From: Gymnodinialimonas sp. 57CJ19
GTDB lineage: Bacteria > Pseudomonadota > Alphaproteobacteria > Rhodobacterales > Rhodobacteraceae
Direction: 5' to 3'
DNA length: 64,000 nucleotides
Assembly: GCF_038396845.1 (NCBI RefSeq)
Contig: NZ_CP151587.1
Coordinates: 3,012,001-3,076,000, forward strand
This document shows, piece by piece, positions 7,924 through 17,298 of the stretch. Each line of letters opens with the position of its first letter. The stretch's first letter is position 1. The position numbers and the translations under genes were made by a program. The notes under the pieces were generated by a model. The model ran no database searches and had not been told where the DNA came from. It worked only from the letters and a program-made list of their open reading frames with translations.

Positions 7924-9036
7924 ATGACGACCACTGGAAAACAGCTGTTCACTACGCTTGCGGCTGACGGAACTCTGACTGTCGCGGTTGAGGATGTGGC
8001 TTTTGACGCCCCTACCGGCAACCAGGTTCTGGTAAAAATGGAAGCCGCACCGATCAACCCATCCGACCTTGCGATCCTGGTCGGCGGGGCGGACGTCGAA
8101 AACGCTGAATACACGCGCGGCAAGTTTGTCGCGAGGATGCCAAAGGCCGCAAACGCCGCCGCAAAGGCGCGCCACGGACTGAAGCTGCCCGCTGGCAATG
8201 AGGGCGCCGGCACGGTGGTTGAGGCCGGTGACAGCGACGCCGCGCAAGCACTGATCGGGCAACGTGTTTCTTGCGTGCCGGGTAATGCGTACAGCCAATA
8301 TTGCCTTGCCGATGCCGCCATGTGCCTGCCACTGGGCGATCATACCGCCGAAGACGGGGCCAGCGCCTTTGTTAACCCGATGACGGCCCTTGGTTTTGTC
8401 GAAAATGCCAAAGCTGACGGGCAAGACGCCATTCTGCATACGGTCGGTGCGTCAAACCTTGGACAAATGCTGACACGTATCTGCCAAGAGGACGGGATCG
8501 AGTTGGTCAATGTCGTGCGCAAGGGTGAACACGTTGACCTGCTAAGGGGGATCGGGGCGGCGCATGTGGTCAACTCTTCCGACGATGACTTCATGGACCA
8601 ACTGACCGGCGCCATTCGTGAAACCGGGGCGTTCTACGGCTTTGATCCTGTTGGCGGTGGCAAGCACGTCGATAGATCGTTCCGGGCGATGGAACAGGTC
8701 GCGGCCGAACAGATGACCGAATTTTCGCGCTACGGCAGCACGCAGCAAAAACGGATGTTCATCTACGGTCGCCTCGACACCAGCCCAACTATCCTGACGC
8801 CTTCCTACGGTTTCGGCTGGACGCTGTCGGGCTGGCTATTGTTCCCCTTCCTGCAATCTGTTGGGCGGGAAACCGTGGCCCGTATGCAGCAGCGTGTCAG
8901 CGACAACCTTACTACAACCTTCGCCAGCACCTATAAATCGCGCGTCTCTTTGGAAGACATGCTGACAAAGGACGCAGTGATGGATTACCGCACCATGAAG
9001 ACGGGCGAAAAATACCTTGTAACGCCCTGGTCTTGA
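7924..9036 (+). CDS. MDR-family (zinc-binding dehydrogenase-like) NAD(P)-dependent oxidoreductase
   Basis: A 370-aa medium-chain dehydrogenase/reductase. The N-terminal GroES-like part is seen in NQVLVKMEAAPINPSDLAIL and LPAGNEGAGTVVEAGD; the nucleotide-binding part contains HTVGASNLGQMLTRIC. The zinc ligands of classical alcohol dehydrogenases are not evident, so it is closer to quinone oxidoreductase-like, zinc-independent members. A GGAGG ribosome site precedes ATG 7924. It stands alone between a repair pair and convergent minus-strand genes. The substrate cannot be told from sequence. Confidence 0.85.
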   Translation: MTTTGKQLFTTLAADGTLTVAVEDVAFDAPTGNQVLVKMEAAPINPSDLAILVGGADVENAEYTRGKFVARMPKAANAAAKARHGLKLPAGNEGAGTVVEAGDSDAAQALIGQRVSCVPGNAYSQYCLADAAMCLPLGDHTAEDGASAFVNPMTALGFVENAKADGQDAILHTVGASNLGQMLTRICQEDGIELVNVVRKGEHVDLLRGIGAAHVVNSSDDDFMDQLTGAIRETGAFYGFDPVGGGKHVDRSFRAMEQVAAEQMTEFSRYGSTQQKRMFIYGRLDTSPTILTPSYGFGWTLSGWLLFPFLQSVGRETVARMQQRVSDNLTTTFASTYKSRVSLEDMLTKDAVMDYRTMKTGEKYLVTPWS

Positions 9037-9161
9037 AAGGTTCCTGGGGCAGCGCCGCGCACTGGAGTGGGCAGTCCCTGGTGTGTTGTGTTGCCCTCCC
9101 CGTCAGGGAACGCCCGGTCAACGGGGCGGGCGACGGCGTTGCATCGTGGCTCCAAGGACGC

Positions 9162-9764
9162 TCAACCCGTCATGAAGACATCAAAACGAGTTGTCTTGCC
9201 GATAATCTGGTGACTGCACTTGGGAACGCCCGCAAGCGGATCAGCCTTGGCAGGCCATTTCAGCACCACGCGCTTTCGTGCATGTCTGATCGCCAATCGC
9301 ACAAGATCAGCGGCATCATCATCGGTTCCCACGATCTCGCGGACTTGGCGTAGTTCTTGTTTGACCAGGGCAGAATTCTTCCGTTCGGGGTGCATTGGAT
9401 CAATCAAGATAGCTTCGCCGTACAACTCGGGTATCAGATCCAACGCATCACCTTTCAATAGAGTCATGCGGTCGATAATTTCCCGCATCTGACCACCGGC
9501 TCTTGCGGCTCGATCCATGCCCTCGGCAAGCAGCAGATGCATCTTTTCCGACCGCTCGATCAGAGTGACCTGCGCGCCCAAGGACGCCAACAGGAACGCG
9601 TCGCGCCCCAGACCAGCCGTCGCGTCGATGATCTTGGGCGTCTTGCCGCCTCGCAGCCCCATCGCTTTGGGTAAATCCTGACCACGCCCGCCCCCGAACC
9701 GGAGACGATGGGCGACCGGACCTTCGACAAAATCAATGCGGAGCTCTTTTGCTGGCTGCTTCAA
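9162..9764 (-). CDS. rsmJ: 16S rRNA (guanine1516-N2)-methyltransferase RsmJ
   Basis: A 200-aa class I SAM methyltransferase matching RsmJ/YhiQ, which methylates G1516 of 16S rRNA. Diagnostic blocks are IDFVEGPVAHRLRFGGGRGQ, the SAM motif DATAGLGRDAFLLASLG, LIDPMHPERKNSALVKQEL and VVLKWPAKADPLAG, close to the gammaproteobacterial enzyme throughout. The start codon is probably TTG at 9764, with a weak GAGAG upstream; the N terminus is slightly short versus E. coli (about 250 aa), as it lacks the leader segment. It lies downstream of yaeQ on the same strand with a 116-nt gap. Confidence 0.9.
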   Translation of the reverse strand: MKQPAKELRIDFVEGPVAHRLRFGGGRGQDLPKAMGLRGGKTPKIIDATAGLGRDAFLLASLGAQVTLIERSEKMHLLLAEGMDRAARAGGQMREIIDRMTLLKGDALDLIPELYGEAILIDPMHPERKNSALVKQELRQVREIVGTDDDAADLVRLAIRHARKRVVLKWPAKADPLAGVPKCSHQIIGKTTRFDVFMTG

Positions 9765-9880
9765 TTTTCTCTCATCATCTGTTCGTGCACGGCGCCGTTT
9801 CTAATACGCTTCGGCCTGTCGTGCACTCTCTGCATTCCCCGTACGGAGCCAAGCACAGCGGCGCCAAGGGGCGCTGACCG

Positions 9881-10426
9881 CTAAGGCGCGCCTTTCAACG
9901 TGTTGGGTGTGACGTAAACGACGCTTTCGTCGACACTGACCATAACGTCGCCATCTTGTATGTTCACCTGAAGCTTCATTGCGCGGCTGGCCAGTTTCGC
10001 CAAGGCGCCCGTGTCGGCCTCCGAAAAACTGACAACGTGCAGGTTGTCGAAACGGGTGGTGCTGTTGCGGACCTTGTCCCACCACATCTCGGCAACCCTT
10101 CCGCCATAGGGGTAAACGATCACTTTCGCCGCTTTGCCGCAGGACTGGCGCATGACCTTCTCGCTTGGCAACCCCAGCGCTACCCAGACGTCGATCTCTC
10201 CGCTCAGGCTCTTTTGCCAGATGTCGGGTTCATCGTCCGTCGATAATCCCTTGGTCATCTCCAAGTGTTCATGGGCATTCAGCGCGAAGGCGAGAAGGCG
10301 CACCATCAGCCGTTCATCGGTCTCGGAGGGGTGTTTGGCCACGGTGAGCTTGTGGGTCTCATAATAGTGGCGATCCATGTCAGAGACCGTCAGCTCGATT
10401 TTATGAATGGTGGCATTTTGCGCCAT
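9881..10426 (-). CDS. YaeQ family protein
   Basis: A 181-aa YaeQ-family protein. The whole chain matches in length and order: ATIHKIELTVSDMDRHYYE at the start, HPSETDERLMVRLLAFAL, then DIWQKSLSGEIDVWVALG and NLHVVSFSE. The family has a PD-(D/E)xK nuclease-like fold; its molecular role is unresolved, with early reports of suppression of rfaH defects in enterobacteria. ATG 10426 is used. It diverges from the FAD-binding protein gene at 10607 across 180 nt. Confidence 0.9.
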   Translation of the reverse strand: MAQNATIHKIELTVSDMDRHYYETHKLTVAKHPSETDERLMVRLLAFALNAHEHLEMTKGLSTDDEPDIWQKSLSGEIDVWVALGLPSEKVMRQSCGKAAKVIVYPYGGRVAEMWWDKVRNSTTRFDNLHVVSFSEADTGALAKLASRAMKLQVNIQDGDVMVSVDESVVYVTPNTLKGAP

Positions 10427-10606
10427 GATTTGTCCCGCATATCCAAAGATCGCATGGCCTACCCTGTCCGAAAGTCATTGGAAAGCGGATACGGCGTGCG
10501 CGGGCCAACACGCGGCGACATGGCGGGTCATGGAATAAACTTCCGCGCCCAAGGATCATTTTCAGCCTTCGCGCGTTATCGAGTGAAAGCTGTACGAGGG
10601 CGCCCC

Positions 10607-12241
10607 GTGAAAACACCTACCCGCACACTCGCCGTCATTGGCTTCGGTCCCCGGGGCCTCGGCGCTCTGGAGGCTTTGGCGATTGAGGCCATGAAGCGCA
10701 ACATCCGCTTCAAGATCGACATTTTCGACACCCTCGATGTTTTGGGCGCCGGACCAAACTTTCATCCCGAAGAAGATTCTTTGTGCATTCTCAACATCCC
10801 CGTGCGTATCCTCGACATTGATCCGCCTGCCTGCATGTCCGACCATATCGCGCCCTTCGCCGAATGGTCCGCCACCGATTACGGCGGCGACGATTTCCCG
10901 CCCCGTGCAGATCTGGGTGCCTATCTTGAAGCCCGCTTCGCAGCGCTTCGTGACACGGCCCGCGATGTGTTCAATGTCACCCATATCAAGGCCAAGGCCC
11001 GTGCCCTGAGCCGGGATGATGGCTGGCACGTCACGACAAAAGACCAGCACTACGGCCCCTACGACGAGGTTCTCTTGTCTCCCGGACAGCCCGCGACCAA
11101 GCTGGATCCGCAGATGAAGGAATGGACGGACCACGCTCAGGATCACAAACTTGATCTACTCCACGCCTACCCCGGCGCAAAACTGTTAGCGGCGGCCCAT
11201 GACTGGCAGGACAAAACCGTCGCGATCCGCGGATTGGGGCTGTCGACCCATGACGTTTTGCGGCTGTTGACCATTGGGCTCGGCGGGCGATTTGAGAGGG
11301 GCGCCTACACGCGATCGGGCCGCGAACCGCGCAAGATCCTGCCGTTCTCTCGCGATGGACTTCCCCCCGCGCCAAAGCCCGCAACAGCAGAGATCGACAG
11401 GCTGTTCGATCCGACCCGTGGAGAGATCGAAGCGTTCAAAGCCGCCCTGACACAGGCCGTGGGTCAAGACCCTGACGACGCCTTGAAAACGATCTGCGCG
11501 GCCTTGGTCCCCCCTGCTATGCGCATCCTTGCTGAATGCGACGCAGCACAGTCGCGGCCCGCAGTGGAGCAATGGCTCGCCACGGAGCGCGACGACCCAG
11601 GCGCGCAGGACATTCAAGACACAATCGCCACCCTGCGCGTCACGATTGATATGGCGCATCAGCGCATCGCCCCATCCATCGGGTATGTGATTGGGCAAAT
11701 CTGGCGCAAAATGCAGAACGACCTGCGCAGCGGCGTCAACGGCGCCGTTGTGGCGCCCGACACCGCAATTGCAATTGTCGGGTTCGACGGGGCTTTGAAA
11801 CGGTACAGCTACGGCCCGCCCGTTACGGCTTCCGAACAACTTTTGACGCTGATCGACGACGGGTTGGTCAGCTTACAAGCAGTCGAAGATCCCGATATCC
11901 TGATGGAGCCGGACGGCTGGCGGCTGGTTGAAGAAGATGCGGCGTTGCTGGCCCCCGTCATGATTGACGCGGTGCTCCCCAACCCGAGTTTGGAGAACAT
12001 CACTGCCCCCCTCTTCAAGCGCGCAATGGACGAAGGGTCAATCACGGCTGTCGCCGAAGGATTTGGCGCACAAACGCGGCCTGACGGATCGCTTGTTGAC
12101 CGGAATGGGACTGTGCAAAACGGCCTGTCCCTGCTTGGCCGGCTGTCTCTGGGCAGTGTGATCGCCACGGATTCTCTGCACGACTGCTTCGGCGCGTCGA
12201 CCCATAGATGGGCCGCGGGCGTCATCGACCGATCGACCTGA
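10607..12241 (+). CDS. FAD/NAD(P)-binding protein (NAD_binding_9 type)
   Basis: A 544-aa flavoprotein-like protein. An N-terminal dinucleotide fold is clear (LAVIGFGPRGLGALEAL, residues ~8-24), followed by NIPVRILDIDPP, VAIRGLGLSTHDVLRLLTIG (a second Rossmann-like turn near residue 205) and a C-terminal segment AVLPNPSLENITAPLFKRAM. This pattern fits the FAD-NAD(P)-binding family PF13454, whose members have no single known reaction. The GTG at 10607 is preferred because GAGGG sits six bases before it and the Rossmann motif follows at once; the frame is open much further upstream (to 10265), which overlaps yaeQ and is not credible. Confidence 0.82.
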   Translation: MKTPTRTLAVIGFGPRGLGALEALAIEAMKRNIRFKIDIFDTLDVLGAGPNFHPEEDSLCILNIPVRILDIDPPACMSDHIAPFAEWSATDYGGDDFPPRADLGAYLEARFAALRDTARDVFNVTHIKAKARALSRDDGWHVTTKDQHYGPYDEVLLSPGQPATKLDPQMKEWTDHAQDHKLDLLHAYPGAKLLAAAHDWQDKTVAIRGLGLSTHDVLRLLTIGLGGRFERGAYTRSGREPRKILPFSRDGLPPAPKPATAEIDRLFDPTRGEIEAFKAALTQAVGQDPDDALKTICAALVPPAMRILAECDAAQSRPAVEQWLATERDDPGAQDIQDTIATLRVTIDMAHQRIAPSIGYVIGQIWRKMQNDLRSGVNGAVVAPDTAIAIVGFDGALKRYSYGPPVTASEQLLTLIDDGLVSLQAVEDPDILMEPDGWRLVEEDAALLAPVMIDAVLPNPSLENITAPLFKRAMDEGSITAVAEGFGAQTRPDGSLVDRNGTVQNGLSLLGRLSLGSVIATDSLHDCFGASTHRWAAGVIDRST

Positions 12242-12433
12242 ACCGCATCGGCGGGCGCATTCAACCGCTGTCGTGACCGGCCCGCCCGAGGTCGTATCGT
12301 TCATCGCCAGTGACAGCCGGTCTGATGTGCCGGCTCTCAGGGGTGGGGGTGTGGCAAGCGCATTGGGCCCTCTTGGCCGCCTTGGCGCAACGCAAGGCAC
12401 CGTTTCAATACTATTTACCCGCGCGTGGGTTGC

Positions 12434-13255
12434 TCAGAGATAGAGTTGGTGGATCTTGTGACTGGGGTCCGCCAAGGCATCGCAAATATCGAAGTGATGT
12501 TTGTCCGGCTCTTCCCAGACTGCCACCTCGGCCCCAAGGCCGGTCCAAATGTTGGCGAGAAGTTGGTTCTGGCGCAGAAATTCGCTCCGCTCGCTCCCGC
12601 CGACCCAGCACAGCACACGCAGGCCCTCGGGCGGCGTTAACAGCGCAGGGCTTTCGCGCTCTGCCTCGCCCAGGTCCAGTCGCAGACTTTCATTCATTTC
12701 GAGACGCAAGAAGGGACGCAGATCGAAGAGACCGGAGATCGGCATAACCATCGAAAGCCGCGCGCGCGAAGCTTCCGATAGCGCAGAGCCCTGCGCCGCA
12801 ACACGCGCGACCAGATGGCCGCCGGCGGAATGTCCCGAAAGCACGATAGGCCCGGAAATGCGGGCGGCCGCAGTGTCAATCGCCTTGGCTATCTCCTGCC
12901 CGATTTGGGTGATGCTCGCCTCGGGGCAAAGCGTATAGCCGGGGACAGCGACAGCATGTCCGTTGGCCACCGCACCCGCCGCGAGATGAGACCAATAGCT
13001 GCGGTCGAGCGAATGCCAGTAGCCACCATGAACGAAAACAAACAGCCCCCGCGGCGTCCCTTCAGGCATGAACAGATCGTACCGCTGACGGGCGCCGTCC
13101 CCGTAAGGCTGATCAAGGGCAGCGCGGCCTTGGGCATCCATTGCATCGCGAAAGTCAGCGGCAGGTTGAACCCAAGCGTCCGGCCACCGGTCGCTGCGGT
13201 GGATGTGGGATGAATTGGAATAGGCGCGATCCCAATCTTCTATTTTATGAAACAC
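12434..13255 (-). CDS. Alpha/beta hydrolase, kynurenine formamidase-like
   Basis: A 273-aa alpha/beta hydrolase. The oxyanion segment FVFVHGGYWHS (HGGxW) and nucleophile elbow SGHSAGGH are characteristic of arylformamidase (BNA7/KynB-like) esterases; the C-terminal DKHHFDICDAL supplies the likely His. The frame stays open to 13348, but GTG 13255 has GGAG eight bases upstream and starts just before the conserved IEDWDRAYSN block, so it is chosen. It is the last gene of the TRAP/aldo-keto reductase run, behind a hairpin at 13298-13320. Because it sits with an uptake system rather than tryptophan catabolism genes, the substrate may be another N-formyl or ester compound. Confidence 0.8.
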   Translation of the reverse strand: MFHKIEDWDRAYSNSSHIHRSDRWPDAWVQPAADFRDAMDAQGRAALDQPYGDGARQRYDLFMPEGTPRGLFVFVHGGYWHSLDRSYWSHLAAGAVANGHAVAVPGYTLCPEASITQIGQEIAKAIDTAAARISGPIVLSGHSAGGHLVARVAAQGSALSEASRARLSMVMPISGLFDLRPFLRLEMNESLRLDLGEAERESPALLTPPEGLRVLCWVGGSERSEFLRQNQLLANIWTGLGAEVAVWEEPDKHHFDICDALADPSHKIHQLYL

Positions 13256-13297
13256 GGTCACGGCTCCGGTTTTTGAATTCTCGTATATTAAATCTAT

Positions 13298-13320
13298 GGC
13301 AGGGCCGCGGGAGCCCTGCC
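13298..13320 (-). terminator. Hairpin after dctP
   Basis: GGCAGGGC (13298-13305) and GCCCTGCC (13313-13320) are a perfect 8-bp inverted repeat with a 7-base loop, nine bases past the dctP stop. No T-run follows, so it may be a transcript-end stabiliser or attenuator rather than a strong intrinsic terminator; the hydrolase gene follows 43 bases on. Confidence 0.6.
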
Positions 13321-13328
13321 ATGAATAT

Positions 13329-14369
13329 TCAGTTGCGCGACACACCAAGCTCTTCTGCTACGGCGTCCAACTGTTCCTGATAGAAGCCCCAAGCGGCCTC
13401 GGCGTCCACACCGCGCTCACTTGCGGCTTCAACCCATTGGCTCTGGATCGGTGCCAGAAGTTCCTCCATGCGGGCCAAGTCTTCGCCTTCCAGTTCGTGA
13501 CGGGTCAGACCGCCTTCAATCAGGGCTTCGGAAGATGTCGCATTGTGCTCCTGCCAAACCGCGGCGAAACGGCTGACCATGGCCTCGCCAGACAGCGCAT
13601 CAATTGCGGCTTGATCCTCGGCGCTGATGCGGTTCCAAGCGTCCTCGTCCACCACCATGAACTGGCTGGAGGCCGCGAAACCGCCGGGGACCGTGAACAC
13701 GACAGGCATGTGCTCGGTCATGTTAAAGTCCATCACCGTGCCGTAGGTCTGGAACATGCCGTCAATAATCCCGCGAGAGATCTGGTCGTAGGCTTCCGTC
13801 AACGGCGAAGAGATCGACACAAGGCCAAGCTCCGTCGCGATTTGCTCCACGATGGCGCCGGGGACCCGAATGCGCAGACCGTCGAGGTCGCCGATCTCTT
13901 CCACGCCGGAGCGGGTGAACAGCTGGTAAGACCCCGGCACCCAAAGGCCCAGAAGATGCGTCCCTTCATGCTCATCCGCGCCCATGAAATACTCTTGATA
14001 GGTGCGCCAGTTCGCGATCGAGTTCACCTGCGCGTTCTCGGCGGTGAAGGGCAACTCGACCATCTCCGTCAGCTTGAAACGCTCGGGCGTATAGCCGTGG
14101 ACGGCAAAGGCGATGTCGGCGACGCCATTGCGAACCAAGTCGAAATGCGCCCCCGGCGCGCCGAGTGCGGGCAAGATCTGAAGCGTCACACGACCCTCGG
14201 TCGCCTCCGCCACATCTGCGGCCCAAGGTTCGATCATGTCCGTGACGATCGGATGCGTGGGCGGCAGCCAGTTCGAGAATCGCAAGACCACGTCCTCGGC
14301 AAAGGCAGCGGTCCCGCTGGCCAGCAACGCAAGGCCCGACAGGGCAGCGGTAAATGTTCTTCTTTTCAT
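13329..14369 (-). CDS. dctP: TRAP transporter substrate-binding protein DctP
   Basis: A 346-aa periplasmic solute receptor of a tripartite ATP-independent periplasmic transporter. It has a Sec signal peptide (MKRRTFTAALSGLALLASG, cleavage near AFA-ED) and DctP-family blocks: LRFSNWLPPTHPIVTDMIEPWA, RVTLQILPALGAPG, GLRIRVPGAI with the conserved Arg that usually contacts a carboxylate, and QTYGTVMDFN. AAGGAG lies upstream of ATG 14369. It is encoded 43 nt after dctM. The ligand is unknown; a carboxylate is expected from the conserved arginine. Confidence 0.92.
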   Translation of the reverse strand: MKRRTFTAALSGLALLASGTAAFAEDVVLRFSNWLPPTHPIVTDMIEPWAADVAEATEGRVTLQILPALGAPGAHFDLVRNGVADIAFAVHGYTPERFKLTEMVELPFTAENAQVNSIANWRTYQEYFMGADEHEGTHLLGLWVPGSYQLFTRSGVEEIGDLDGLRIRVPGAIVEQIATELGLVSISSPLTEAYDQISRGIIDGMFQTYGTVMDFNMTEHMPVVFTVPGGFAASSQFMVVDEDAWNRISAEDQAAIDALSGEAMVSRFAAVWQEHNATSSEALIEGGLTRHELEGEDLARMEELLAPIQSQWVEAASERGVDAEAAWGFYQEQLDAVAEELGVSRN

Positions 14370-14412
14370 TGGTTCTTCTCCTTGTTGAGTTGGTTTTATT
14401 ATGGGTGAAACG

Positions 14413-15702
14413 TCACATCAGTCCCGGCAGCCACAAGGCCAGCGCAGGAATGAGGGTGAGCAAGAGAATGCGGATTGCATCGGCGATGACGAAGTAAGTG
14501 ACCCCGGCGAACATCTTGCGCAGCGGCACCTTGGGCAGAACACCTTGCAGCACGTAGATGTTCATCCCCACCGGCGGCGTAATCAGCGCCACCTCGACAA
14601 GGGTGACGACAACGATGCCGAACCAGACCGGATCGTAGCCGAGGTGCAAGATAAGGGGGAATGTGATCGGAATTGTCAGCAGGAGCATCGACATGCTCTC
14701 CAACACGCATCCAAGGATCAGGTACATCGCGACAATGACCAACATCATCGCCCACGCTGGAAGCTCCAATCCGGTGACAAAGGCGTTCAGCTCTGCGGTG
14801 AAGCCCGCGACATTGATGAAGTTGCCGAAGACCTGAGCCCCCACGAGAACGAAGAAGATTGATGCGCTCATGATGGCCGTCTGGCCGAGGGTGGCCAGGA
14901 ATGTGCTGAATGTAAGCTTGCGCCGGAGCGTTGCAATCGCAAGGGCCCCCACGGCCCCTACCCCGGCGGCCTCGGTCGGGGTGAACAAGTTGCCGTAAAT
15001 GCCGCCGATCACCAAACCAAACAGCAAGACCACGGAGCCAACCGATCGCAACGCCAAAAGCCGCTCGGTCCAACTGCTACGCTCACCCGCTGGTCCGGCA
15101 GCGGGGTTGAGCGTGGTGGCGAAAACCACCGCGCCAACATATAGCACCGCACCAAGAAGACCCGGAATGATGCCTGCGATGAACAGCAAGGCAATATCGG
15201 TCTGGGTCAAGATGCCGTAGACGATCAGCACAACACTGGGCGGGATCATGATCCCCAATGTTCCCGCGGCCGCGATAGATCCGGCGGCCAGAGAGTCATC
15301 GTAGTTGTAGCGTTTCATCGACGGGTAAGCGACGCGCCCCATCGTGGCCGATGAGGCTAGGCTCGATCCACAAACCGCCGCAAACATGCCCCCCGCAAGA
15401 ACTGTGGAAATTGCCAACCCGCCGCGCCGGTGGCCAACAAATTTGTACGCAAGATCGAAGAGTTCCCGTGAGATCTCGGCCCTGCTGATCAAGTTGCCCA
15501 TCAACATGAACAGCGGGATCACAGACATGTTGAAGTTGTGAACGGTCCGGTAAGCGGTATCGGCCGCCATATACCCGGCCGGGCCCCAGTCAACGATCCA
15601 GGCAAAGCCTCCGACGCCAATGGCCAGCATCGCCAACGCAATCGGCACCTCAAGAAACAGCAGCAGGAAAAGCAGCGCCAGCGCGCAAAGCATGATGGTC
15701 AT
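14413..15702 (-). CDS. dctM: TRAP transporter large permease DctM
   Basis: A 429-aa, very hydrophobic large permease of the TRAP system, which drives solute uptake with a sodium gradient. It starts with MTIMLCALALLFLLLFLEVP and carries the family blocks VIPLFMLMGNLI, GGMFAAVCGSSLASSATMG, GIMIPPSVVLIVYGILT, LFTPTEAAGVGAVGAL and ALITPPVGMNIYVLQG. The ATG at 15702 overlaps the dctQ stop by one base (TGATG), which fixes the start; the frame is open to 15876 but that part lies within dctQ. About a dozen membrane segments are expected. Confidence 0.93.
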   Translation of the reverse strand: MTIMLCALALLFLLLFLEVPIALAMLAIGVGGFAWIVDWGPAGYMAADTAYRTVHNFNMSVIPLFMLMGNLISRAEISRELFDLAYKFVGHRRGGLAISTVLAGGMFAAVCGSSLASSATMGRVAYPSMKRYNYDDSLAAGSIAAAGTLGIMIPPSVVLIVYGILTQTDIALLFIAGIIPGLLGAVLYVGAVVFATTLNPAAGPAGERSSWTERLLALRSVGSVVLLFGLVIGGIYGNLFTPTEAAGVGAVGALAIATLRRKLTFSTFLATLGQTAIMSASIFFVLVGAQVFGNFINVAGFTAELNAFVTGLELPAWAMMLVIVAMYLILGCVLESMSMLLLTIPITFPLILHLGYDPVWFGIVVVTLVEVALITPPVGMNIYVLQGVLPKVPLRKMFAGVTYFVIADAIRILLLTLIPALALWLPGLM

Positions 15703-16190
15703 CAGAGTTCCCCAATCCCATCGGGTGCCGCGTCTTGGCGACTGAACAACGTGGCCACCGCCGACACGGCGCACATGGCCGATGCGAACCAGGCAAAGGG
15801 CGCCAGGGGGAACCCCGCAAAAATAGCCCGCGCCCCATTGGCATTCATCTGGTTGCCCAAGCGGAACAAATGCCACGCGAAGAAAGCGAAGACGAGGACG
15901 CCGACACCCCGGCTGACAATCGTGAAAATGAGCCTAAGCCAGTTATGTTGATCCGCCAGTTTCCCGAACAATGTCACGCGCACATGCTCTTGCCGCAATG
16001 TCACCAAGGGAAGGGCCGCAAAGACCATCGCGCCAACGGCGATCTCCGTGATCTCGTAAGCCCCCGGAATGGGGCTATTCAGGCTGCGAAGGATCACATC
16101 CGAGAACGACACCCCCATCAAGATGACGATGCACGCAGAGGTAAGCAGCATGAGCGGGAACAGCAGTTTCTGCGCAATCGCGTAGAGCAT
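15702..16190 (-). CDS. dctQ: TRAP transporter small permease DctQ
   Basis: A 162-aa small membrane subunit with four hydrophobic stretches (about 8-30, 48-65, 85-105, 125-148), the usual topology of DctQ. The DctQ-like segment FSDVILRSLNSPIPGAYEITEI and LPLVTLRQEHVRVTLF are present. ATG 16190 is chosen; a GTG lies directly before it, but the AAGGGG ribosome site fits the ATG better. It partners DctM in the membrane and the two genes are translationally coupled. Confidence 0.9.
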   Translation of the reverse strand: MLYAIAQKLLFPLMLLTSACIVILMGVSFSDVILRSLNSPIPGAYEITEIAVGAMVFAALPLVTLRQEHVRVTLFGKLADQHNWLRLIFTIVSRGVGVLVFAFFAWHLFRLGNQMNANGARAIFAGFPLAPFAWFASAMCAVSAVATLFSRQDAAPDGIGEL

Positions 16191-16224
16191 CACGCCCCCC
16201 CTTCGGTAGCGCCAAGGCCAATAG

Positions 16225-17298
16225 TCATTCAGCGAAAACCTTGTCAGCAGGGTTGGTGTTTAGGTTGTACTTCATGATCTTCCCGTGTCGCCCGCCCCGA
16301 TCGCCTTCCAGCCCATAGACGGGGCCATTGGGCCCGGCGGCCTGATCCAAAACCGCATTGATCGCCGCGCGGTCCGCGTCGTCGAGGGCGAAGTCGAAGA
16401 TCTCCAGCGTTTTGGGCAGATGCCGCGCATAGCGCGCTCCGACGATGGCGGCGGCGACCTGTGGTTGATCCAGCACCCAGCGCGACGACACGGCGGCGAG
16501 CGACACCCCATGTTTGTCCCCCACGGCCTTCAACGTTGCCAGCAAGGTTTGGAACAGCTCCCAAGGGCCGAATTCGTCGATAATCAGACGGTACTTGATG
16601 AGGCTTCGGTTTTCGAACTCGAAACCGGGATCGGGCTTGCCGAGCCAGGCATCGGTCAGAAACCCGCCCGCCAAGGTGCCGTAGCACAAGATCTGCACAT
16701 CGCGCTGCGCCCCCCATTCCGAGAAGGCCCCCGCAGGGCGTCGATCGAGAATGGAATATTGCACCTGCGCGGAGACCACATCGAAATCAGCATCAATGAA
16801 CCGATCCATCACCGGCCAATCCCAGTTCGTCGTGCCGAGGTTGGCAATCTTGCCCTTGCGCTGACACTCTTTCAGAACATCGAGCGCTTCAACCGCATTG
16901 CCGACGCTCATGTCCCACCAGAAGAATTGCACCAGCGGAATTTGCTCAATCTGTAGGCGCTGGAGTGAACGATCCACAATCGCCTCAACTTCGTCGGGTC
17001 GAATGTCGGCTAGGCGGCCAAGGTCAGGAACCAGCTTCGTGTGAACCATCACGCGGTCCGCCACCTCTGCCCCGCGACGGCGGCGCACGTCGGCAATGAA
17101 ATGCCCGATCATTTCTTCGACGCCTTTATAGATGTCCGCGCAATCGAAGGTGGTGATCCCGGCGTCGAGAAACGCCTCCATATCGGCAATGGCATCCTCA
17201 CGGCGCACCTCGCCATGGTCGCCCGCCAACTGCCAGCCCCCTTTTATAACGCGCGAGATGCGGTGGCCCGGTCGCAGATCAGCGGTTTCTACGGTCAT
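16225..17298 (-). CDS. Aldo/keto reductase-family protein with altered catalytic histidine
   Basis: A 357-aa (beta/alpha)8 aldo/keto reductase. Recognisable parts are AGITTFDCADIYKGVEEMIG (catalytic Asp and Tyr), VMVHTKLVPDLG (catalytic Lys) and GKIANLGTTNWDWPVMDRF. The catalytic His, usually in a QxHW-type strand, is replaced: the sequence reads LVQFFWWDMS, so Phe stands in its place. The NADPH site segment SSRWVLDQPQVAAAIVGAR is intact. It begins at ATG 17298, overlapping the upstream stop (ATGA, 17295-17298), and precedes the TRAP permease, so it probably acts on the imported compound or its product. Redox substrate unknown. Confidence 0.86.
   Translation of the reverse strand: MTVETADLRPGHRISRVIKGGWQLAGDHGEVRREDAIADMEAFLDAGITTFDCADIYKGVEEMIGHFIADVRRRRGAEVADRVMVHTKLVPDLGRLADIRPDEVEAIVDRSLQRLQIEQIPLVQFFWWDMSVGNAVEALDVLKECQRKGKIANLGTTNWDWPVMDRFIDADFDVVSAQVQYSILDRRPAGAFSEWGAQRDVQILCYGTLAGGFLTDAWLGKPDPGFEFENRSLIKYRLIIDEFGPWELFQTLLATLKAVGDKHGVSLAAVSSRWVLDQPQVAAAIVGARYARHLPKTLEIFDFALDDADRAAINAVLDQAAGPNGPVYGLEGDRGGRHGKIMKYNLNTNPADKVFAE

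Noticed and set aside
10265..10606. N-terminal extension of the FAD-binding protein
   Set aside because: It overlaps yaeQ, and the dinucleotide fold and ribosome site support GTG 10607.
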